This document shows positions 1-5,050 of a stretch of DNA of 5,224 nucleotides, in pieces. Origin of the DNA: Chromatiales bacterium (GTDB lineage Bacteria; Pseudomonadota; Gammaproteobacteria; CAMYNG01); NCBI GenBank assembly GCA_026990045.1, contig JALSIK010000067.1:1-5224 (forward strand). The letters are read 5' to 3'. Under the pieces are notes generated by a model. The model was not told where the DNA came from. It did no database searches and was given only the letters and a program-made list of their open reading frames with translations. Position 1 is the first letter of the stretch. Each line of letters starts with the position of its first letter. The position numbers and the translations under genes were made by a program.

Positions 1-2
1 CT

Positions 3-82
3 TCCCCGGCACTCCCTTACAGTCCCCGGCAGCCAGCAGCTAGCGGCCAGCACCCGCTTCCCCGAAACTCTCGTCCCCGGCA
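3..82. repeat. Short recurring TCCCCGGCA motif in the left-edge intergenic DNA
   Basis: The 9-mer TCCCCGGCA occurs exactly at 3-11, 23-31 and 74-82, with a related TTCCCCGAA near 59-67. Between the copies the DNA is low-complexity and C-rich, with CAGC/CCAGC runs at 31-52. No convincing coding frame is present. It looks like the end of a degenerate, loosely tandem intergenic repeat continuing to the left. Spacing is irregular (20 and 51 bp), so neither a microsatellite nor a CRISPR fits. Function is unknown. Confidence 0.4.
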
Positions 83-99
83 CGGTCCAATGATGCAGG

Positions 100-128
100 T
101 TGGCTGCCCATGGGCCATGGGCTATGCT
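100..128 (+). promoter_or_regulatory. Candidate sigma70-type promoter of the DUF4124 gene, with a dyad filling its spacer
   Basis: TTGGCT at 100-105 and TATGCT at 123-128 are separated by exactly 17 bp. They fit -35 and -10 boxes, the first being the weaker match. The spacer 106-122 is a perfect dyad, GCCCATGG-G-CCATGGGC, with 8-bp arms around one central base. A start point about 7 bases after the -10 falls at roughly 135, next to the ATG at 136, so the transcript would be leaderless or nearly so. The boxes and dyad are seen directly. Promoter activity and operator function are inferred. Confidence 0.45.
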
Positions 129-135
129 GGACGGC

Positions 136-807
136 ATGAAACGGGCGATGGCATGGAGCCTGCTGCTGGTGCTGGCCGCCGGGCCGGCGGCGGCGGCGAA
201 GAAGGTCTACCGCACGGTGGGACCGGACGGCGTGGTGGAGTTCACCGACCGGCCGCCGGACGAAAACGCGGTGGAGGTGGAGGTGCCGCCGCCCAACACC
301 TACACGCCGCCGCCGGTGCCGGCGCGGGAGCCGGCCGGCGCGGGCGCGGCTCCCGCCGGCTTCCGTTACCGCCGCCTGGCCATTGCGGCCCCGCGCCCGG
401 ACCAGATGTTCGCGGACAACACCGGCAACGTCACCGTGCGGGTGGAGGTGGAGCCGCCGCTGGAGACCCGCCTCGGCCACCGCCTGGAGGTGCTGGTGGA
501 CGGGACGCCGCGGGGTGGCGGGCCGGTCCTGGAGCTGACCAATCTCCCGCGGGGGGAGCACACGGTCCAGGCCCGGGTGGTGGATGGCACCGGCCGCGTG
601 CTGCGGCAGACCCCGGTGGTGCGGTTCCACGTCGCCCGCGTCAGCGAGCTGGGGCCCGACGTGGGCCTGCCCCAGCAGGCCCAGCCCCAGCCGGGTTCCG
701 GAGGGCTGGTGCCGGGCCAGGTGCCTGCGGGCGCCCAGCCCGCCGGGCCCGTGGTACCGGGCCAGGTCCCCCCGCAGAGCGTTCCCCCCGTTCCTCCCGT
801 TCCCTGA
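136..807 (+). CDS. Exported DUF4124-domain protein with Pro-rich C-terminal tail
   Basis: This is a 223-residue predicted envelope protein of unknown function. Residues 1-21 form a typical signal peptide: Lys-Arg at 2-3, a Leu/Val/Ala core and an Ala-rich cleavage region near 20-21. The DUF4124 segment follows (about 10-60), with its characteristic pattern of VYR, a Gly-rich turn, then VEFTDRPP. Residues about 80-175 alternate hydrophobic and polar positions and contain an LEVLVDG strand-turn; they resemble an Ig-like beta domain. The tail (176-223) is rich in Pro, Gly and Gln, repeats VPGQVP twice and ends PPVPPVP. The ATG at 136 was chosen because it starts the signal peptide; TTG at 100 and ATG at 124 would add residues ahead of it. 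Shine-Dalgarno match is poor. In related genomes a DUF4124 gene often sits between glnA and ntrB, as may be the case here. The molecular role is unknown. Confidence 0.85.
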   Translation: MKRAMAWSLLLVLAAGPAAAAKKVYRTVGPDGVVEFTDRPPDENAVEVEVPPPNTYTPPPVPAREPAGAGAAPAGFRYRRLAIAAPRPDQMFADNTGNVTVRVEVEPPLETRLGHRLEVLVDGTPRGGGPVLELTNLPRGEHTVQARVVDGTGRVLRQTPVVRFHVARVSELGPDVGLPQQAQPQPGSGGLVPGQVPAGAQPAGPVVPGQVPPQSVPPVPPVP

Positions 808-831
808 GGCGCCTTGACCGGCGGCCCCTGT

Positions 832-848
832 TGCACCAGACTGGTGCA
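832..848. promoter_or_regulatory. NtrC-binding enhancer site 1 (strong)
   Basis: TGCACCAGACTGGTGCA matches the NtrC dyad consensus TGCACCA-N3-TGGTGCA at every defined position. The arms extend to 8 perfect bases (TGCACCAG/CTGGTGCA) around one central A. Its centre (840) is about 183 bp upstream of the predicted sigma54 start near 1023, a normal enhancer distance. It lies in the gap directly before ntrB. Confidence 0.85.
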
Positions 849-863
849 CAAAGGGCGGCCAGG

Positions 864-880
864 AGCCCTGCGCTGGTGCA
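864..880. promoter_or_regulatory. NtrC-binding enhancer site 2 (one good half, one degenerate half)
   Basis: The right arm, CTGGTGCA at 873-880, is identical to that of site 1. The left arm (864-870) keeps only a few consensus bases. Centre-to-centre distance to site 1 is 32 bp, about three helical turns. This equals the spacing of the two strong NtrC sites in the E. coli glnA enhancer (centred at -140 and -108). A weak site on the same helix face as a strong one can be filled cooperatively. Confidence 0.6.
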
Positions 881-936
881 TACCGGAGCGGGGCAGATCC
901 GGTGTGTTTCGGGGCCGCCCCCGTGATTTCATTGAT

Positions 937-949
937 TATCAAGCCATTA
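937..949 (+). promoter_or_regulatory. IHF-binding site between the NtrC enhancer and the sigma54 promoter
   Basis: TATCAAGCCATTA matches the IHF consensus WATCAANNNNTTR at every defined position. It sits in a conspicuous AT-rich island (about 926-951) within otherwise GC-rich DNA. It lies midway between the NtrC sites (centre 872) and the -12 element (1010), where an IHF bend would bring NtrC to the polymerase. TTGAT-T-ATCAA at 932-942 is also a small perfect dyad, so another binder is possible. Confidence 0.65.
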
Positions 950-958
950 ATCCCCCAT

Positions 959-995
959 CCCCGGCCGGGGCCGGCGGCGGCACCGGTGGCCGGGG
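959..995 (+). other. GC-rich inverted repeat directly upstream of the sigma54 promoter
   Basis: CCCCGGCC (959-966) pairs perfectly with GGCCGGGG (988-995) around a 21-base GC-rich loop. Only two T residues follow, so it is not a classical terminator. It could slow readthrough from the upstream gene before the ntrB promoter, or simply reflect GC-rich composition. Confidence 0.3.
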
Positions 996-996
996 T

Positions 997-1012
997 TGGT
1001 CTGAACCTTGCA
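997..1012 (+). promoter_or_regulatory. Sigma54 (-24/-12) promoter of ntrBC
   Basis: TGGTCTGAACCTTGCA fits the RpoN consensus TGGCACG-N4-TTGCW. It has the invariant GG (998-999) and GC (1010-1011) separated by exactly 10 bases and a perfect TTGCA -12 block. The TCT within the -24 block departs from CAC. Transcription is predicted to start near 1023. With NtrC sites and an IHF site correctly placed upstream, the reading as an NtrC-activated promoter is well supported by the sequence. Confidence 0.78.
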
Positions 1013-1041
1013 CATCCCCCGGCTAAATGCTGGCCCCCACC

Positions 1042-2121
1042 ATGACCCAGGACGATCCCTTCTACCGCCGGGTGTTGGACAACCTCACCTTCACCGCCCT
1101 GGTGTTCGACGCCTCCCTGTGCCTGAGTTATGTCAACTCCGCGGGGGAACGCCTCCTGGGGGCCAGCGCCCGCCAGCTCCTGGGCCGCCCGGTGGACGAC
1201 CTGTTCCCGGGCAGCGGCGGGGTGCGCCAGCTCCTGGGCCATGTCACGGCCAGCGGCGAGACGGTGACCCGGCGCCAGCTGGAGCTGGATCTGCCCCAGG
1301 GCGACCGCATCACCGCCGATGCCACCGCCACCCTCATGGACGGCGCCGGCTCCGAGGTCCTGCTGGAGCTGGTGCCGCTGGACCGGTTCCTGCGCATCTC
1401 CCGCGACGCCTCGCTGGTGTCGCAGCAGGACGTGGCGCGGGAGCTCATGCGCGGCCTGGCGCACGAGGTGAAGAATCCCCTGGGCGGCCTGCGCGGCGCC
1501 GCCCAGCTCCTGGAGCGGGAGCTGGACGCCGCCGGCAAGACCGCGCTCAAGGAGTACACCGAGGTCATCATCCAGGAGGCGGACCGGCTGCAGAAGCTGG
1601 TGGACCGCATGCTGGGCCCCAGCGTCCGGGCCGAGGAACAGGAGACCAACATCCACGAGGTGCTGGAGCGGGTGCGGGCCCTGGTGGCGGCCGAGGCCGG
1701 GCCCGGCGTCCACGTGGCGCGCGACTACGATCCCAGCATCCCCGAGGTGCGGGCCGACAAGGGCCAGCTCATCCAGGCGGTGCTCAACATCGCACGCAAC
1801 GCCGCCCAGGCCGTGGGCGGGCGGGGCGAGATCGTGTTCCGCAGCCGCATCCTGCGCAACGTGACCCTGGGCGCGCGGCGCCACCGCCTCGCCGCCCGCA
1901 TCGAGATCATCGACGACGGTCCCGGCGTGCCGCCGGAGCTGCGCGACCGCCTGTTCTACCCCATGGTCACCGGACGCGCGGAGGGGACCGGGCTGGGCCT
2001 GTCCATCGCCCAGTCCCTGGTCCAGCGCCACGGCGGGCTCATCGAGTTCGAGAGCGCGCCGGGCCACACCGTTTTCACCATTATCATTCCCATCGACCAA
2101 GCGAGCGAAGAGCAGTCATGA
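1042..2121 (+). CDS. ntrB: Nitrogen-regulation sensor histidine kinase/phosphatase NtrB (NRII)
   Basis: This kinase autophosphorylates on His and passes phosphate to NtrC; the PII protein reporting nitrogen status switches it to a phosphatase. It has 359 residues from ATG 1042 (E. coli NtrB: 349). Residues about 5-115 form a PAS sensor domain. The H-box reads GLAHEVKNPLGG with phospho-acceptor His141. The ATPase domain has an N-box with Asn253, a G1 box DDGPGVP at 291-297 and a G2 box EGTGLGL at 314-320. There is no membrane segment or signal peptide, so it is cytosolic, as expected. The start is uncertain: an in-frame ATG at 1027 would add MLAPT but leaves almost no leader after the sigma54 start near 1023, and neither start has a clear Shine-Dalgarno. 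ATG 1042 gives a leader of about 18 bases. The stop overlaps the ntrC start, indicating translational coupling. Confidence 0.95.
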   Translation: MTQDDPFYRRVLDNLTFTALVFDASLCLSYVNSAGERLLGASARQLLGRPVDDLFPGSGGVRQLLGHVTASGETVTRRQLELDLPQGDRITADATATLMDGAGSEVLLELVPLDRFLRISRDASLVSQQDVARELMRGLAHEVKNPLGGLRGAAQLLERELDAAGKTALKEYTEVIIQEADRLQKLVDRMLGPSVRAEEQETNIHEVLERVRALVAAEAGPGVHVARDYDPSIPEVRADKGQLIQAVLNIARNAAQAVGGRGEIVFRSRILRNVTLGARRHRLAARIEIIDDGPGVPPELRDRLFYPMVTGRAEGTGLGLSIAQSLVQRHGGLIEFESAPGHTVFTIIIPIDQASEEQS

Positions 2122-3521
2122 GTAAGGACACCATCTGGATCGTGGACGACGACCGTTCCATCCGCTGGGTGCTGGAAAAGGCCTTCCGGCAGGCCGGCAT
2201 GGAGGTGCGCGTGTTCGAGGACGCGCGCGCCGCCCTCGGCGCGCTGGAGTCGGACAGCCCCGACGCCGTCATCTCCGACATCCGCATGCCCGGCATGAAC
2301 GGCCTGGAGCTGCTGGAGCGCATCCACCTGCGCCATCCCCACCTGCCGGTGATCATCATCACCGCCCATTCCGACCTGGACAGCGCGGTGTCGGCCTACG
2401 AGGGCGGCGCCTTCGAGTACCTGCCCAAGCCCTTCGACGTGGACGAGGCGGTGGAGCTGGCCCGCCGCGCCGTGGCCCATTCACGCAGCGCGCGCCGGCC
2501 GGCGCCGGCCGAGACCGGCAAGGTCCCCGAGATCATCGGCGAGGCCGCCTCCATGCAGGAGGTGTTCCGGGCCATCGGCCGCCTGTCACGGTCCAACATC
2601 ACCGTGCTCATCAACGGCGAGTCGGGCACCGGCAAGGAGCTGGTGGCCCGCGCCCTGCACCGCCACAGCCCGCGCGCCGGCAAGCCCTTCATCGCCCTCA
2701 ACATGGCGGCCATCCCGCGGGACCTGCTGGAGTCGGAGCTGTTCGGCCACGAGCGCGGGGCCTTCACCGGGGCCCAGGGCCAGCGCCGCGGCCGCTTCGA
2801 GCAGGCCGACGGCGGCACCCTGTTCCTGGACGAGATCGGAGACATGCCCGCCGAGCTGCAGACCCGCCTGCTGCGGGTGCTGGCCGACGGCGAGTTCTAC
2901 CGCGTGGGCGGCCACGACCCGGTACGGGTGGACGTGCGCATCATCGCCGCCACTCACCAGAACCTGGAGGAACGGGTGGCCCGCGGCGAGTTCCGCGAGG
3001 ACCTGTTCCACCGCCTCAACGTGATCCGCATCCACATCCCGCCCCTGCGCGAGCGGCGCGAGGACATCCCGCTGCTGGCGCGCCACTTCCTGCAGCAGGC
3101 GGCCGAGGAGCTGGGGGTGGATCCCAAGACACTGGACCCGGAGGTGGAGGCCTGCCTGGCCGGGCTGCGCTGGCCCGGCAACGTGCGCCAGCTGGAAAAC
3201 ACCTGCCGCTGGCTCACGGTGATGTCGCCGGGCCAGGTGATCCACAAGGACGACCTGCCGCCGGAACTGCTGGAAACCGAACGCGGGGAGCGCAACGCCG
3301 ACGACTGGGTGGACCTGCTGCGCCAGTGGGCCGACCGCCAGCTCACCCGGGGCCAGACCAGCCTGCTGGATACCGCCACGCCCCAGTTCGAGCGCACCAT
3401 GATCGAGACCGCCCTGCGCCACTCCGGCGGCCGCCGCCAGGACGCCGCCCGCCTCCTGGGCTGGGGCCGCAACACCCTGACCCGCAAGATCAAGGAACTG
3501 GGGCTGGAGAACAGCGTCTGA
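2118..3521 (+). CDS. ntrC: Nitrogen-regulation response regulator and sigma54 activator NtrC (NRI)
   Basis: This is the response regulator partner of NtrB. Phosphorylated NtrC oligomerises on enhancers and uses ATP to open sigma54 promoters of nitrogen-scavenging genes. It has 467 residues (E. coli NtrC: 469). The receiver domain (1-120) has acidic residues Asp10-Asp12, phospho-acceptor Asp54 in SDIRMPG, Thr82 and Lys104, all at the E. coli positions. The AAA+ domain (about 140-380) shows Walker A GESGTGKE at 167-174, the sigma54-contacting GAFTGA loop at 214-219 and Walker B with LFLDE at 235-239; further on are an arginine-rich PPLRER motif and WPGNVRQLEN. A Fis-type helix-turn-helix (about 420-465, with ALRHSGGRRQDAARLLGWGR) recognises TGCACC dyads like those before ntrB. 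The start overlaps the ntrB stop as ATGA (2118-2121). No key residue is missing. A strong hairpin begins 9 bases after the stop. Confidence 0.97.
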   Translation: MSKDTIWIVDDDRSIRWVLEKAFRQAGMEVRVFEDARAALGALESDSPDAVISDIRMPGMNGLELLERIHLRHPHLPVIIITAHSDLDSAVSAYEGGAFEYLPKPFDVDEAVELARRAVAHSRSARRPAPAETGKVPEIIGEAASMQEVFRAIGRLSRSNITVLINGESGTGKELVARALHRHSPRAGKPFIALNMAAIPRDLLESELFGHERGAFTGAQGQRRGRFEQADGGTLFLDEIGDMPAELQTRLLRVLADGEFYRVGGHDPVRVDVRIIAATHQNLEERVARGEFREDLFHRLNVIRIHIPPLRERREDIPLLARHFLQQAAEELGVDPKTLDPEVEACLAGLRWPGNVRQLENTCRWLTVMSPGQVIHKDDLPPELLETERGERNADDWVDLLRQWADRQLTRGQTSLLDTATPQFERTMIETALRHSGGRRQDAARLLGWGRNTLTRKIKELGLENSV

Positions 3522-3530
3522 CGCTCCGGG

Positions 3531-3552
3531 CGCCCCGCGTCCCCGCGGGGCG
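3531..3552 (+). terminator. Strong hairpin after ntrC, probable end of the ntrBC transcript
   Basis: CGCCCCGCG (3531-3539) and CGCGGGGCG (3544-3552) form a perfect 9-bp G/C stem around a TCCC loop, starting 9 bases after the ntrC stop. No T tract follows (next bases ACATGG), so it is not a canonical intrinsic terminator. It may act as a U-less terminator, a 3' stabilising hairpin, or together with Rho. Confidence 0.6.
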
Positions 3553-3640
3553 ACATGGCTGCGCGATGCCGCCGGGGGATATATGGCCCGGGTGCCGGCC
3601 TTCGCTGTGCTCGAGCCGAGCCGCGCCTGTTGTGTTCCAT

Positions 3641-3713
3641 CCTCCGCCTTCTGCAGGGAGCGGGACAGGGTGAGGGGATCGGAGTGCGGGTTTCGACCGC
3701 TCCGGCAACCCGC
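3641..3713. repeat. Probable decayed copy of a dispersed intergenic repeat, between ntrC and the dodecin gene
   Basis: The segment around 3651-3677 (CTGCAGGGAGCGG, then CAGGGTGAGGGG) resembles the common proteobacterial intergenic repeat of the type CCCTCTCCC...GGGAGAGGG...GGGTGAGGGG. The complementary strand translates to SPHPVPLPAEGGG, close to the spurious PHPNPLP..GEG peptides such repeats give. Arms here are imperfect: CCGC at 3644-3647 with GCGG at 3660-3663 around CTGCAG. A second stem, GCGGGTT (3686-3692) with AACCCGC (3707-3713), follows. The resemblance is from memory of the motif class. The rest of the 3522-3842 gap shows no gene, apart from the post-ntrC hairpin and a weak promoter candidate. 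Confidence 0.45.
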
Positions 3714-3765
3714 CTCGGCCAGAACGGTTTTTTCCCGCGAAGGGGGAATTGAGGCAACGGTCGGG

Positions 3766-3776
3766 TTATGCTGGGG
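3766..3776 (+). promoter_or_regulatory. Weak -10-like element upstream of the dodecin gene
   Basis: TATGCT at 3767-3772, in the context GGGTTATGCTGGGG, closely resembles the -10 candidate at 123-128 (GGGCTATGCTGGAC). There is no good -35 box 16-18 bases upstream (GGGAAT at 17). If used, the leader would be about 64 bases, ending in a good Shine-Dalgarno. Confidence 0.25.
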
Positions 3777-3842
3777 CCCTGGCGGGCCTGCCGTCCGCGG
3801 CCCGGACCTGCCCGTGAGCCGACACCACCGGGGAGAACGGAC

Positions 3843-4049
3843 ATGAGTGATCACGTGTACAAGCTCATCGAGATCGTGGGATCGTCCACCGAGGGCACCG
3901 ACCAGGCCATCCGCAACGCCATCGACAAGGCGGCCGGGTCCCTGCGCCACCTCGACTGGTTCGAGGTGGTGGAGACCCGCGGGCACATCGTCGACGGCCG
4001 CATCGCCCATTACCAGGTCAAGCTCAAGGTGGGCTTCCGCCTCGACTGA
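3843..4049 (+). CDS. Dodecin, small flavin-binding and storage protein
   Basis: This complete 68-residue protein matches the dodecin family in length and sequence. Dodecins assemble as hollow 12-subunit cytoplasmic spheres binding flavins (FMN, riboflavin or lumichrome) in stacked pairs, thought to buffer free flavin and limit photochemical damage. The fold is visible as beta (VYKLIEIVGSS), an alpha helix (about 17-34), then two strands. The LDWFEVVETRG segment carries Trp39, the flavin-stacking residue, and Arg46, the conserved arginine seen in bacterial dodecins. Gln58 in HYQVKLKVGFRL corresponds to the conserved glutamine that contacts the isoalloxazine ring in archaeal dodecin. The start is fixed by GGGGAG at 3830-3835, seven bases before the ATG. 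It appears monocistronic or loosely linked to the pirin gene 84 bases downstream. No flavin biosynthesis gene is in view. Confidence 0.95.
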   Translation: MSDHVYKLIEIVGSSTEGTDQAIRNAIDKAAGSLRHLDWFEVVETRGHIVDGRIAHYQVKLKVGFRLD

Positions 4050-4078
4050 ACGGCGGCGTCGCGGCGAAAGGAAAGCCC

Positions 4079-4107
4079 TTTTCCTGCCGGGCACCGGCGC
4101 TTATAGT
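4079..4107 (+). promoter_or_regulatory. Candidate sigma70-type promoter of the pirin gene
   Basis: TATAGT at 4102-4107 is a good -10 match (5 of 6 bases). With a 17-bp spacer the -35 box would be TTTTCC at 4079-4084, which is weak. A start near 4114 gives a leader of about 20 bases with a GGAG ribosome site at 4123-4126, a coherent arrangement. The -35 overlaps a small inverted repeat, AGGAAA-GCCCT-TTTCCT (4069-4085). Confidence 0.4.
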
Positions 4108-4133
4108 GGGAGGCCCGCCACCGGAGCGCCGCC

Positions 4134-4988
4134 ATGGACCTCCCTTCGTCCACCCGACCCGTCACCCGGCTGGTGAGCGGCCGCGAGACCCGTGACGGCG
4201 CCGGCGTGCGCCTCGTGCGCTACATCGGCACGCCGGACCTCGACCGGTTCGATCCCTTTCTCCTGCTGGACGAGTTCCGCTCCGACGACCCGGACGACTA
4301 CATCCGCGGCTTCCCGCCCCATCCCCACCGCGGGTCCGAGACCGTGACCTACCTGCTCCATGGCCGTATGCGCCACCGCGACAGCATGGGACGCGCGGGC
4401 CTGCTGCGCGCGGGCGGCGTGCAGTGGATGACCGCCGGCCGCGGCGTCGAGCACTCGGAGATGCCGGAGCAGGAACAGGGCCTGCTGCACGGGTTCCAGC
4501 TCTGGGTCAACCTGCCGGCGGCGCAGAAGATGGTTCCGCCGCGCTACCAGGAGTTCCCGCCGGACGCCATCCCGGAGGAGTCGCGGCCCGACGGCGGGCG
4601 GGTGCGGGTCATCGCCGGGACCACGCCGGCCGGCACCCGCGGGCCGGTGACGGGTATCGCCGCCGAGCCGCTCTACCTGGACGTGACCCTGCCGTCCGCC
4701 GCCCGTTTCCGTTTTCCCCTGCCCCGCGACCACCGCGCCTTCGTCCTCGTCGTCGCCGGCACCGTGGCGGATGCCGGCGGGCGCCGGGCCGGGGCACGCC
4801 GCCTCGCCCTGCTGGGACCGGGGCGGGAAGTCCGCCTGGACGCGGTGGACCCGGCCCGCTTCCTGCTCGTGGCCGGGCGGCCCTTCGGCGAGCCGGTGGT
4901 ACGCCAGGGTCCCTTCGTCATGAACACGGAGGAGGAAATCCGCCAGGCCCTGGCCGACTACCGCAGCGGGCGTTTCCGGGCACCGTGA
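4134..4988 (+). CDS. Pirin-family bicupin protein
   Basis: This is a 284-residue two-domain cupin, near the 290 residues of human pirin. Family members bind one iron in the N-terminal cupin; some show quercetin 2,3-dioxygenase activity and others act as redox-sensing partners, so the substrate cannot be read from sequence. Metal ligands are intact: His63 and His65 in FPPHPHRGSETVTYLL, and His107 and Glu109 in GRGVEHSEMP, equivalent to His56, His58, His101 and Glu103 of human pirin. The pirin signature LHGFQLWVNLPAAQKM follows. The C-terminal domain (about 190-284) ends with the family's GEPVVRQGPFVMNTEEEI block. No signal peptide is present, so it is cytoplasmic. The start is supported by GGAG at 4123-4126, seven bases before the ATG. 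A promoter-like TATAGT sits just upstream, suggesting its own transcript rather than simple readthrough from dodecin. Confidence 0.93.
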   Translation: MDLPSSTRPVTRLVSGRETRDGAGVRLVRYIGTPDLDRFDPFLLLDEFRSDDPDDYIRGFPPHPHRGSETVTYLLHGRMRHRDSMGRAGLLRAGGVQWMTAGRGVEHSEMPEQEQGLLHGFQLWVNLPAAQKMVPPRYQEFPPDAIPEESRPDGGRVRVIAGTTPAGTRGPVTGIAAEPLYLDVTLPSAARFRFPLPRDHRAFVLVVAGTVADAGGRRAGARRLALLGPGREVRLDAVDPARFLLVAGRPFGEPVVRQGPFVMNTEEEIRQALADYRSGRFRAP

Positions 4989-5050
4989 CCCCCGCCCATG
5001 GGTTACCATGACCTTGCAACAGAATGTCCGCCGACCACGGGAACCGCGCC

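Noticed and set aside
3..82. CRISPR-like array at the left edge
   Set aside because: Repeat units are only 9 bases, unevenly spaced, with no uniform spacers.
882..903. ACCGGA-N10-TCCGGT inverted repeat just after the NtrC sites
   Set aside because: Six-base G/C-rich arms with a 10-base gap are easily expected by chance in this composition, and they match no regulator motif I know.
40..2100. Very long open frame on the complementary strand opposite the DUF4124 gene and ntrB
   Set aside because: It is an antisense artefact of GC-rich codon use. Its product is low-complexity (Gly/His/Ala/Arg/Gln), matches no family and lies opposite two well-supported genes.
1008..3521. Single long + strand frame that would extend NtrC upstream across ntrB
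   Set aside because: The part before 2118 is an out-of-frame reading of ntrB giving Arg/Pro/Gly-rich junk. NtrC begins at ATG 2118, at the proper receiver-domain N-terminus with Asp54 and Lys104 at family positions.
3490..3708. Small complementary-strand ORF beginning MPERSKPALRSPHPVPLP
   Set aside because: It resembles the spurious peptides read from dispersed intergenic repeats, so the region is annotated as a repeat rather than a gene.
4069..4085. AGGAAA-GCCCT-TTTCCT inverted repeat after dodecin, considered as its terminator
   Set aside because: The stem is short and mostly A/T, has no T tract, and overlaps the likely -35 region of the pirin promoter. Support is insufficient.
2586..4094. 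Long complementary-strand frame opposite ntrC and dodecin
   Set aside because: It is a shadow of ntrC; the composition is non-native and it also runs through intergenic repeat and hairpin DNA.
3843..4988. Dodecin-pirin functional module
   Set aside because: They are adjacent, but the pirin gene has its own promoter-like element and there is no shared pathway evidence. Adjacency alone does not support a joint system.
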